This document shows, one piece after another, positions 40,401-54,135 of a stretch of 64,000 bases of DNA. The position numbers were made by a program, and so were the translations under genes. The stretch comes from Sipunculus nudus (Eukaryota > Annelida > Sipuncula > Golfingiida > Sipunculidae), in NCBI GenBank assembly GCA_026874595.1, contig CM049319.1, forward strand, positions 38,259,473-38,323,472, given 5' to 3'. The notes under the pieces are model-generated. The model was not told the DNA's origin. It searched no databases and saw nothing but the letters and a program-made list of their open reading frames with translations. Within the stretch, counting starts at the first letter, position 1; every line of letters starts with the position of its first letter.

Positions 40401-43400
40401 TCTGCAGGAACTGATGAAACACTCCATGTTAAATATATAACCAAAACAACATGGCTATCAAGGCATTAGTTATTCAGATACTGGAGCTTTTGTTTGTACC
40501 AAATTTTTAATTATTCTTGGGGGTATTTATGACCCCTATAGCTCGGAGAATATGGGTAACAGAAACCTAATTTCAGTTTTCCAAGGAGATTTTTCATTAG
40601 TCTCCCTGGATGTCAAGTACAAAGATTCTAGGTTCAGCAGTTACAGTTTGTGCCATGTTAACAGATGACCACTTCATTTGAAGGTCAAATAAACAGAGAA
40701 AAAAATGCCTAAAAATTGGAAAAAAATACAGGTGGCGCCACCAGTCTATAGGAAGTGATGGAACATCCCATGATCAATATTAATGCAAAGAATCATGGAG
40801 ATCAATGCAGTAGTTATTCAGATACTTGAGCTTTTGTATCAAATTTTTAATTATTCTGAGGGGTACTTACTATGAAGGATATGGGTAACAGAGACCTAAT
40901 TTCATGTTTTCACAGAGACTTTTCATGAAACTTCCTTGATGTCAAGTTAGAAGAATCTAGGTCCAGCAGTTACAATTTGTGCCCTGTTAACAGATGACAG
41001 CTTTTTTAAAGGTCTCAAAAATAAAGAAAAAAATCATAACAATTGGAAAAAAATATAGGTGGCGCAACCAGTCTGCAGGAATTGATGGAACATCCCATGA
41101 TCAATATTCATGCAAAGAATCATGGTGATCAATGCAGTAGTTATTCAGATACTTGACCTTTTGTATCAAATTTTGCATTGTTCTAGGGGGTACTTCAGAG
41201 CCTCATAGTTCCAAGGATATGGGTAACAGAGACCTAATTTCAGGTTTCCAAGGAGATTTTTCATGGACTTCCCAGGATATTAAGTTTGTAGATTCCAGGT
41301 CCAGTGGTTACAATTTGTGCCCTGTTAACAGTAGCAGTTCCATTGCAGGTTTGAAAGAAAGAGAAAAAAAAATTTTAAATTGGAAAACTAGAACGACACG
41401 AATGCCCCCGCCTGGGGCAAATTAGAAACATCTGTTAAATTTTGTAAAATGTTTCAAGTTCAGGAGTTGTCGTTTGGTCAAAAGTAGGTCAACAAGAGTA
41501 AAATGCAAACTCGATCTGCAATGGGTCATTATCAAGCAACACACCAAAAATCAGGCCAGTATCTGCGGGCATTGTGAAAAAAAGTCCATACATGTGCATT
41601 TTTCATAAAAATTTCTGTCTTTCATGAAATTTTTTATGTTGAGGATCTGTCATATGCTAAACAAGGGACCCATGAGTCACGGCGCTCAGCTGATCTTGAT
41701 TGGACTATAAATGTTTCTCAACTGTGATACTATATCGAGTCGATAAAGCTTATGAATATCATGTACATGTTGGGCTATTATAAAGGAATGTAATGTAATA
41801 TGTGAGTAAATGATAAATGAAATTACCTGACTGATGGATTAATAGAGTCAAATAAAGTGGTTTATTTTTTATTTATTTAGGAGGGGTTGAAAACTGTGAT
41901 ATATTTGAGCAAATATGAATGCAATGACAGCAGTAATAAGCAGTAGTAGATGATAAGGCTATTTGTTGAAGGATCTAAAGTGTATGGTAGTCTGCAAGCG
42001 TTCAATTTGACAGATATGATGTTATGATTAACTATGCTGATGAAGTGATTTATGAATATGTGACTGTATGACACAATATCTCTTTAGTCTTTACAAGGTA
42101 CATTATTGTGATGCCCACTATGTCTACATATTACACAATATTGACATAATTTCTGGCATGTACATAGGTACCTATGGACGAATAGTTATACAAAATATTA
42201 AAGTATGAATATATCTGATTCATCTTGTTCTTGCTTACTGATTGCAAACTAATACTCTGACAAGACTGTCATGAAGAAAAACAGTAAAAGTTTTGAGATA
42301 CTGTGTTGTATACGAAAATTTACAGATGGACAGGCAAGTGGACAGAATGGACTAATACCTTTATTTCACTTTCAAGAGAATAATGCATTTAAGTTTATAT
42401 ATAATCCTATTTTTTTAAGCAGATCCACTTTTTCCATTAAGAAGTTTTTATCTGTATCATTTTTTTATTTACAGGTTTATAAATTTTTAATTAAAAAACC
42501 TGAAAATATAAGTTAAAATATTAGAATTGTTGCAAAAGTTGCAATCATTATATATACAGAGTAAAAAACATTGGGTCATATTATGCATACACATATATTT
42601 TATTATTTTTAAATCATAAATGTTTTAACTGATTTTAAAAGAAAATAATGCCACAACATGGCATCTACAAGAATATTCCTTGAATCACTATTAAAAAGTT
42701 TTGCATATTGGAGTTTTCAGGACATGCTTAATTTTATTCACCAAAATAAAATAAAAGTAAATTTGATAAAATAAAACATCTTTTCAAATAAAGTATACAC
42801 ACTGTTGGTTGAATGAGGGACAAACAATATCATTGTGCTAATTACTATCCCAGTTTTAATTAATTACTGGAATTAATAGTCAATTTCACACCTGGTGAAG
42901 TTTTTACTCTTCTGAAGTAAGGAATTACTTATCTCATGAACATCCAGACTTTCACAGCAATACACCACTTCGTGGACACAATTAAATGTACACTTTAATC
43001 ATTGTAACCCTGGTGGTTCAATACAAAATCTAAAATGTAGCATGTCCAAGAATAAAATAAAATACAGAAAAATTATAACATTCATCTAGTTTATGCACCA
43101 GCTGGGGGGGGGGATGAGTGCAGGGCGAGGGGAAGCCTGCTAGTAGTGGCCAAGCTGGGCCAAGGTAAGCTGCCTGGGGTGGGTTACATAATGCAAGTGA
43201 AGGCTGTACTACTAGGTGGGCTAGATGCAAACAACACTTGACATGGTGTGTGAAAACATGAATAAAAGCTATTCATTCCAATCAATTTCTTTTGAAAGTT
43301 CAGATTTTAAAAGATTAAATCCTTATGCATATATGCTGGGAAAATTAAATCAACAGTGCCAAAGTTGGACAAAATTTAAGGTATTGTTTTTTATTTATGC

Positions 43401-46400
43401 TAATAACTTGAAAAATTTGCAAAATTCAGATCTAATTTTGGGTAAACAATTGAATTTCGATTAAATAAAGTTATAATCCTGAAAAAAGGTCTCTAGGTTC
43501 AGCAATTCTCATGTGAGTAAATATATTTCCTGATTTTTTTAAAAAATTGCATTATGTTTTGGCCCATAACTTCAAAATAATACTCAATACTGACCTAATT
43601 TTTGGAATGTTCATAGAAAATATATAAAAGAATGTGAATACTAAATACGATCAAAAACAGATCAGTGGTTTTGATATTAGGCAGCCTTGAAGTGTAACAA
43701 TGGCTTTTTTTTATGGAAAACGGAGTTTTTTTCCTTAATATCTCGAAGGAACAAAGTCCTAATGACCCAATTTTCGGTATGGTAGGAGATTTTGGGGACA
43801 TCTAAAATTATGTCAACAGCCTGGGGAGCATAGAGATGTGCACTGAATGACCTACAGTCATCAAAGTGGACTGCTTGACAATGTAAGGGAATACAACAAG
43901 AGCCTCCAAAAAAATTCAATAACTAGCCTAATTTTGCAGCTTTTATTTTCAAATTTCAGATTTTAACAGATTAAATCCTTATGTATACATGGTGTGAAAA
44001 TTAAATCCACAGTACTTACAGGAAAAAACGTGCCATGGCCAAAGTTGGGCAAAATTTAAGGTACCAATTTTATATTTTTGCCAATATTTAAAAAAATTTA
44101 ACAGATATGATCTAATTTTTGGTATACAATTAAATATTGATTAATTAAAGTTGTATTACTGGAAAAAAGTCCCTACCTTTAACACTTTGGGTCTTAAGTG
44201 ACCAAATATCTTCCTGATTTTTTTACAAAGTGCATTATGTTTGGGCCAATAACTTTTTTAAATTATATAATACTGACTTAATATCTGGCATGTACATAGG
44301 AACTATATAGAGGAATATTTATGGTAAATATGAAGAAAACCAGATGAGTGGTTTTGATATTAGGCAGTCCTGAAGTGTGAAAATAGATTTCTAATAAAAA
44401 ATTGAGGTTTTTCCTTAATATCTCAAAGGAACGAAGTCCTATTGACCCAATTTTTGGCATGGTAGGAGATTATGGGGACATCTAACTGTATGCCGAAATT
44501 CAGATTCGTAGGTCCAACGGTGTCGAAACGTGCCAGTCTTACGGACGGACATCCAGACGGACGGACGGACGGACGGCACGACAGACGGACGGACGACGGA
44601 CAATGGACCATGACTATAGCTCAGATGACTTATAGTCAGCTGAGCTAAAAATAGGTCAACTGGGATGAAACGCAAACTCGATCTGTAAGTGGTCATTATG
44701 CACCCACAGACCAAACATTAGGCCATTACCTGTAAGCACTGCATTGCGAAACTAGAATATTAGCAAAAGCTGATAATCAGTTATAAATTTAAATTGGAGA
44801 GGTATGTACCATGTTTCATAACAATCCACCAAATGCTTCCTGAGAAATAAGCTCCTAAGTTTTTTTCTATACTTAACTCTGTGACCTTGAAAAGTAGGTC
44901 AAGATCACCCATCTTTGAACCTGACCAAGATTTTGTAAATATCATGCAATAGCACTGAAGAAATGAAGTTCCTGTGTTGAATACCTTTGGAGATATCCTG
45001 CATAAAAGGCCAAAATTGAAAATCTGATAAAAATTCATTAAAAAATCAGAAATTGTAGGTGGTGCTACCAAAATTGTGCAGCACACACAGACCATCATTC
45101 CAAATGATCATAGTAAGTTTTGTGAAAATCCACACAATGTTTACTGAGATAGAAGCTTCTGAGTGTTTTTGTATAATCAGCTCTACAACAAAGAAAAATA
45201 GGTCAAGGTCACCCATCTTTGCACTTGACCAAGATTTTGTTGATATACATCTTCACTGATGAAATAAATTCCAAAGGCGAATCCTTTTAGAGATAACCCG
45301 CTCACAAGGCCAAAATTGAAAAATCCGATAAAAAATCAGAAATTGCAGGTGGTGCCACAAAAATTGTGCAGCAATTACAGACCATCAGTCCCAATGATCA
45401 TAGTAAGTTTTTTGAAAAAAATCCACACAATGGTTCCTGAGATATAAGCTTCTGAGTGTTTTTCTATTATCAGCTCTAAAATGTAGAAAAATGGGTCAAG
45501 GTCACCCATCTTCGAACCTGACCAAGTTTTTATCAATATACATCTGCACTGATGAAATAAAATTCCAACAGGTGAATCCTTTTAGAGATATCCCGCTCAC
45601 AAGGTAAAAGTTAAAAGACACGAGACGGACGGACACCTGACAGACAGACAGACAGACGGACAGCTTGGGTGACGACAATGGCCCATCAGCCTATGAGCTG
45701 AGAGCTAAAAACAGCTGTACATGTACATTTGTCATGAAAATTTATATTTTTCATAAAATTTTCTCTGTTTAGGAGCCGTAAAACAATCAAAAATAGGTCA
45801 ACCGGGACAAAACACGAACTCGATCTGTAACTGGTCATTATCTGCCCACACATAAAAATCAGGTCAGTATCTGCAGGCATTGCGAAAAAAAGTCTGTACA
45901 TGTGCACTTGTCATGAAAATTTATATTTTTTATGAAATTTTCTATGTTAGGGCACCGTCAAACAGTCAAAAGCACGTCAACCGGGACAAAACATACACTC
46001 GATCTGTGACTGGTCATTATCTGCCCACACACCAAAAATCAGGCCAATATCCGCAGGCATTGCGAAAAAAAAGTCTGTACAGGTGTATTTGTCATGAAAA
46101 TTTCTATTTTTCATGAAATTTTCTAAGTTAAGGAGCCATAAAACGATCAAAAGTAGGTCAACCGGGACAAAACGCAAACTTTATCTGTAACTGGTTATTA
46201 TCTGCCCACACACCAAAAATCAGGCCAATATCTGCAGGCATTGCAAAAAAAAATCCGTACATGTGTATTTGTCATGAAAATTTCTATTTTTCATGAAATT
46301 TTCTAAGTTTAGGAGCCGTAAAACGATCAAAAGTGGGTCAACTGGGACGAAACGCAAACTCGATCTGTAACTGGTCAATATCTGCCCACACACTAAAAAT

Positions 46401-49400
46401 CAGGCCAATATCTGCAGGCATTGCGAAAAAAAATCTGTACATGTGTATTTGTCATGAAAATTTCTATTTTTCATGAAACTTTCTAAGTTAAGGGGCCATA
46501 AAACAATCAAAAGTAGGTCAACCGGACGAAACGCAAACTCGATCTGTAACTTGTCATTATCTGCAAACACACAAAAAATCAGGCCAATATCTGCAGGCAT
46601 TGCGAAAAAAAGTCCGTACATGTGCACTTGTCATGAAAATTTCTATTCTTCATGAAACTTTCTAAGTTTAGGAGCCGTAAAACGGTCAAAAGAAGGTCAA
46701 CCGGGACGAAACGCAAACTCGATCTGTAACTTGTCATTATCTGCAAACACACCAAAAAATCAGGCCAATATCTGCAGGCATTGCAAAAAAGAATCCGTAC
46801 ATGTGTATTTGTCAAGAAAATTTCTATTTTTCAGGAAATTTTCTAAGTTAAGGAGCCGTAAAACGGTCAAAAGTAGGTCAACCGGGACGAAACGCAAACT
46901 CGATCTGTAATTTGTCATTATCTGCCCACACACTGCCTGAACTCTTTTGAGAAATTTGTGACACAATAGGTATGTCAAATTTGAGGGGATAATACACAGT
47001 ACTTGCAAAGTTATGGGGTCAACAAATATCTTATATTTCTGTAAATTTTATCTTAAAGATTAAGGTCAAGGGACCTTGACCTTTTACCCAAGACAAAATC
47101 CACAGTTCACCATTGGTAGGTGTTCCATCTGTTAAAGACTGAAGGTTTTTTTTGTCGGGGGGGGGGGATTACTGTTAATGACCTTTGACCTTGTAACCTG
47201 AAAATAAAGAGGGTTCTTCCTCTGTTGATAGTGAGCTATATGTAAAAGATGGAAAGTGTGGTATGAAAATTTGGCTTAAAATGTGTCCACTAACTTTTTT
47301 TCCAAATGTTGGTCATTTGACCTTATGACCTCAAAATCAGCAAGGTTCTTCCTCTATAAATAGGTGAGCCACATGTGAAAGGTAGAAGTTTGGGATGAAA
47401 ATTTTAGCCTAAAATTTGTCCACAAGCTTTTTTTCAAGAAAGGAAACCCATGACCTTGACCTCTGTGCCTATAAATATGCAGAGCTCTTCCCCATTAGGT
47501 AGGTAATCTAACAATGAAAGATGAAAGGTTTGGGTGAAATATTTGGCTTCAAATGCTAATCCTAGAAGAGGGACCTTTGACTTTAACCTTTGGTAAGTGC
47601 TCAATCTATTAAAGACTAACATTTTTTATTCTTTTTTTTGTATATATACTGAGGGAATAATTCATCACAACATCCATTCAAGAGGCTATACATTAATTGG
47701 TATGTACACTGTCTTTATATCCATCCAACTTGACCTGTCCACATATTTTACCTGTTTGTGATATTGCTGCTGGTGCTCTCTCCCTCAAGCACGAGGCCTG
47801 GCTCCTGTATGCCCTTGGTGGCATCGAGTGGTACCCTCATGTAGACCATCCGGTTAGCGTAATGGATCGCCTGACTGTACACCGTCGACTCCTCATTGCT
47901 AATCATCTCCTCCTTTTCTGAAGAGCTCTGATTGGGCCATATCCTGAGCTGTAACCATAGTTACTTATTAGTATGTCTCATTCCCTGTTACAGCTCTACA
48001 CACACCTTCCTATATAACCACAATTAAGGCTAAAAGGTGTTCTTGAAAAGCAGGACTTATAATCTTTGAAATAGCTCCCTCTCTCTAAAAAAGGAAATTA
48101 AAAGGCACTAAAATTGCAACATATCATTAAATAATTGAAAATTGGCCTATAGACAGTCGGATATGAATATTTTTGTTGTATGAATTTTATGATCCATGTA
48201 ATCTATGATTTACCTGAAAATAAAACTACCCTTGACCTGAAAAAGGTGACATCAGCTTTATCCACTAACAGCACAATACACAGACACATCAAAAATCTAA
48301 TACAAAAATGGTGGAAATCAACAGAGTTAACATAGAGGGAGCTATCTAAACTAATAGATGAGAGAAATAAACAAATCCAGGATATACAAATACTACAACA
48401 GCCAGTAGATCAGGTCAAAGGTGATATGAATACGGACCTGTTCTGCAGCAATTTCCAGGGCACTGAGCTGCTTAGTTGCGGTGGTGTTCGCTGACCTTCG
48501 CTGTATCTCGGGAGTACGACGAAGATTATCTCCTCCACCCAGATCTTTGGTCTGCAAGATTGAAATCACAGCTATGAATGATTTCATAATATGTATATTT
48601 TCATACAAGTGACAAATTCAATAAGAGAAATTGATAATCAATGTGACACATCAAGTAGACTGGATAACTAAAACAGTGACAGGATCATACCTCCCGCTGA
48701 CTAGATCGGCTGATGCTCTCTGGCTCAGGCATCAGGTGTTTGTATCGAGGCAGGTAGAGTTTTTGTATTTCTTGCTGTACATCCTGGTAAAATGTTGCCT
48801 CCCAGAACTGCAAGTTGGACCACACCGCATGCTCCTGAACACAAGTGTATGCAAACTGGATCACCCCTGTACACAATTTCTGTAAAAATAAATAAATACA
48901 ATCTGTTAAACTGAAGATCACTTGTTTATGGTAAGAGAGAAAACAATTGGTTTATAAATGCTCTGTTTATGATTACTATAAGTAATGTGGGCATAATCCC
49001 AACAATCTGAATATAATATGACCTTCAACGGCTACTAGTACAGTATCTATAATGGCTGGTTATCAGTTTCAAAAGCACTTATTAACCTGCATTTAAATTG
49101 CTAATCGCAAGCAGGGAAAATGTTAACTCTTAAATAAATTTGTAGTCAAACAGAATTTTCACAATTATTAGATTTTAAAGAAATAGTTGACCCAAGTTCA
49201 TTCACATTTACCAAGATGTTATGAACATATGTTTAGATGAGGTGCTGAAGTTCAATATTATGATCCAATGCAAAACCATGGGCTTGACTGAATGTCAAGT
49301 TAAGCCTGTATCTCACTGGGCTGTGACAGCTTGCGACAAATTGTGATTGGCATTCGTGAGAGAGTTTCAAATGTGTCTTGGAACATTTGCAGCGATTCTC

Positions 49401-52400
49401 AATTTCCTCGGGTGATTTGCAAAGTGTCACTCCCTTTATTCAGAAATTTTGAACATGTTAAAAAAATTTGCATGATAAAATTTCTCTAAAAATAGTCACA
49501 GAGGCATTGCTGGTGTCTTATACCTGACTCAAACTATTCCAAAGTCAGTTTTCATGAGTCAGGAAGTACGAGAACTGCGAGACAACTTTATGAGGGGTTC
49601 CCGACCTATGCAACTACATGCGAATGATTGGAGAATCTGACCTTCTGGATGCGAATTGTCCTTCAATCCGTGGAAATATGACTGATTTGCATAAGCATCA
49701 AGACTAAATTGCAAATGTGATGCATTTCTGTCCCATGACTGTTGCATGACATTTGTGCGACTGATATATGGGACTCGCAAGTGTAACAAAATCTTAATTG
49801 TTTTTTGCATATGTCGTGCGAATATTTCACAAATGTTGTGCAATTGTATGATTGCAAATGTAATGCATAGCTGTCCCACGAGTGTTGCATGACATTTTTG
49901 CGACTGTCACATGGGACTCACAAGTGTAACAAAATCTTAAATTTTTGGGTATGTCATGCAAAAATTTCACAAATGTTGTACGAATATCCTATGAACTATA
50001 CAACATTCGCACAACAGGTATACAAACTCAAGCCAAATTTTAGACCAAACTTTGTCAGGAGTTGTTATGACATTTGTGCAACACTTGTGAGATGTACGCA
50101 AACATGTCATAAGCACAATTCAGTGTGATTCCAAGTGAAAATTTTGCTAATTCCCATATTTTCTCACAATTGTTGCGTCTCCAACTAGGCATTAATTTTC
50201 ACAAATTACAATATATAATGTCTACTATGATCCAGTTATCAGGTCTTTCTATACTGTGATATTGACACTTTCACTTTCACTTGACATTGCATCATGTCCG
50301 TGGGGATCCAGGGAAGCAAAAGAGCCCAAATGATGATTGTGTAAATGTATGAATTAAATAGTAACCAATCCATACAATATATTTAATGTATTCATCATCT
50401 TAATGCCAACATATTACATAAGAAGGGCACCTGAATACCACATACAGCTCCTGTTAGTATAAACAAGCCGACACATCTTGATCTAAGCTGATGCCATCTA
50501 CCGCTTTAACAGGATTGAAATCGCAGAAACGCATGCTAAAACCCTAAACAGGCCATCCTTCCATTTAATTATAATTATTATTTAAATATCTCATGAAGCA
50601 ACACACTTTTATATGTGTTACCATGTCTCACAGGTCACAAATGCCAGTCAACAAACTCCTCCAGTCTTTGCTGACCTGCAGAGAACAAACTAGCAGGTGC
50701 TTTAACTTTACCAAGAAAACACTACACATACGCACTTACCCCACAGAAAGCAGATATTATATGATCGAAGAAAACACTACATACAGGCACTTACCCTACA
50801 GAAAGCAGTTGCTAGAGGCAGTATTGCAGCAGCCACTCCATTTTCATCCATGTTGGAATCATTCTAAAGAGAAAGTAAACAAAAATATATACAGTCAGTA
50901 TACATCAAAACCATCAGTTCCTTTAATGACAGGGACACTATTAAAAGTGTCACCTGCACAAATAGGTCACTCTACAATATCTGCTAGTATGCATATCTGT
51001 TTATATTTTGGCGGCGCCAGTGGGAAATGCTGATATCATATTATCCCCTGACTTTGTCTGGGGAACAAATGGAGTGTTTCAAATACACTGATTTTCACTA
51101 AGAAAAAATAATTTCTGACATTTTCTTGCATCACTCATCATTAGCCTCTCTAGTAAGATCTGTATATACATCTCAATTTCTTCATGTAAGTGATTAGTTG
51201 ACTCAAAAAATGTATTTTTAACTAAAAAAGACAACTAATCATTCCAATTGTACATTCATTGGCCAGATGAACTCACCTGTAACGCACAGTTGAGAAGTTT
51301 AACAACAAGTTCAAACTGCTGCTGCTCTAGCATGGAGCGGTTACTCTGCACGTGAAGTTCCAGCTCATCTACCAGAGCTAGCCTGGCTACTTTACCCTTC
51401 AGAGCCCGCTGTACAGCGGGTAATATCTGCAGCACATTAATTACAAAGTAAAACACAAGATTGCCAAACAATATGTTGCCTTATAGGATAATGTTGTACT
51501 CAGTTGGGCTCTTCCTATATTGACAAATGTGGTTTACAATAAAGTAAAACTTTATTGTGAAACTTATGCTTATACTTTCAGCATTGAACAAATATTCACC
51601 ATTGTGAGTTCTATATATATATATATATATATACTAGCACACCTGCAAATCTTGTCTACTAAGTAGGTAAATCTATTAACCTGCACTCTAAATGTAGAAC
51701 TTGTTATTCTGAGTATCAAAATCAGTAAGTTCTGAGTTTAGAGAACCTGTGAACAGACCTTTTTGGCATCTGAGATCTTGTTCTCAAAAATATATGTGAC
51801 ACAGTTCCTGAGCACTTCCAGGCGTCTGGCGTTGGTGTAGATGAGTGACCCTCGATTGCGAGAGCAGCTAATGTGAGGACCCATGGGTACTATTCTGGGC
51901 TGGACAGGCCTCACATTGGCCAACCTGCAGTGACATCATAACTACACAACTATACACACCACTGTCACATCAAAACCAGTCAAGTATAGAAATCTTTCAT
52001 TATGGTGGTAGTAAGAGCAATACTCTGCAAATGTGGACATCTTTAATTATACACCCTGGTACAACATCATATAATACAATATGGACATCTTGAATTATAC
52101 ATCCTTTAATGATATTAAATAATACCATTATGGACATCTTTAATTATATACCCTACAAAAACATCATATAACACCAATGTGGATATCTTTAATTATACAC
52201 CCTGTAACAACATCATATGATACAATACATCTTGAATTATACATCCTTTAATGAGATCAAATAATACAAATATGGACATCTTTAATTATATACCCTACAA
52301 AAACATCATATAAGACAAATATCGACATCTTTAGTCATACACCCTGTAACATCATCATATAATACAATATGGACATCTTTAATCATTCACCCTATAACAT

Positions 52401-54080
52401 CATCATATATACAAATATGGACATCTTTAATCATTCACCCTATAACATCATCATATAATACAAATATGGACATCTTTGATTATACACCCTGTAACATCAT
52501 CATATAATACAATATGAATATCATCCTATAACATCATATAATACATTATGGACATCTTTAATTTAATTATACACTCTGTAACTTCATCATATAATACTTT
52601 ATGGCTAGTTTTAGTCATGTACAATCTGCAGCTACATTATAATAATATACTGTAGATTCTGATATATAAGTTTGGATTTTATCTTGTGGTTTTAGTGGGA
52701 CAAGGTAATCCATGAATTCATGATTTCAACAATCAACAAGGCCTACAGGCCTAATGTGAACCTGTGCAGTGGAATATACATCAGGTATAAATGCTTCCAT
52801 GCTAGACCGTTACTTTACAACGCAAGTACTGAACATTTTGAACTGAGTGCATGCACCAATAACACAAACGTCACTGCTGAAATACTGGCATGGGTGCACA
52901 CAACACAAAAATGGATGTAAGTGGAACCACCAGTCTTGTGTACAAGAAAGCCATTAAAGATGTTAGGACATGAACAATATCAGGCAGATACATCAAACCA
53001 CTCTTTGGCTATGTGCACAGATGCATGTAACAACTAGATACAGGTAGTCGAAAGTGACTTTAACGTGTATCCGCCGATATCAGAGTGGTACAGGTGAAGT
53101 GAGGCATGGATTGAGTGGTAAAGGGAAATAGAGTGAGATGGATGCCTGCCATATAAACATGATTGTAGGTTGCACCATCTGAGGCCAAAACTGCAAATCA
53201 TTCCTGACTTCGACCAAGTGTCGGTTTACATTTTCTGTGAACGTGATGTGTTCAGGTGTGATAACTGAGAGTCGATGAATCTGCCCGCACCTGTTGGTCA
53301 TGGCTGATTAATTCCCTTGCTAGGCTCCACCCGGACAAGGTTTGTTTGCTCAACACTGACCAATTAAGAGTGGCACAGGCACATCATGTGAAATGTTCTT
53401 GTCTTTATAGCATATATGTATTAATAAACCACACATTTCTAGAATTTACATTATCTTTCCATGAATTTAAATGCCCAACTATAGGCATTTTGCACAAAAA
53501 CCACAAAATTATAGGTCCACAATATTATCTGAATCTACAGTATTTGTTAAACATGTTTAAATATATATTGTATATTTAAGCACTGCATGCTTTGTTATCT
53601 GAAGTCTTAATGTACACTCAGTCAAAACATAGATAGAATTCTAAGCCAGGCAAACAATATTTTAATAAGACAGGGAGCTTAATGAAAACAGATAGATATC
53701 TATGAGCTTTAAAACTAAGTAGTACTGACTTTGCTTTGAGTGCTTGCTTTGCCATGCCGTCCTGTATGATGTCTTGCACCACCACCCAGTCAATGACAGG
53801 AAACGTCGGCAGATGGATGCGATCGTATGCTCCTTCTGTGGGTTTAGGGATCTTCTGTACATAGGGTTGTTGACTAGGGTTCTCCTGTAGAGACAAAGTC
53901 AGGATAAAACACTTTAACATAGAAATGAGCACCCTGGGGAAATTTACTATATATACAAAAATAATATCACTGGCTAGATTTTCTTGTAAAATGGTTTCTT
54001 CCATACTTTTTCAACCACATAAAAAACAATGCCATCTTAAATGGCAATTGTAATTATATAGCATTTAGTATATATAAATA

Positions 54081-54135
<55 letters not shown>

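Noticed and set aside
46400-47008. Repeated minus-strand frames with [20 protein letters not shown]
   Set aside because: They recur once per 180-bp repeat unit, so they are repeat artefacts.
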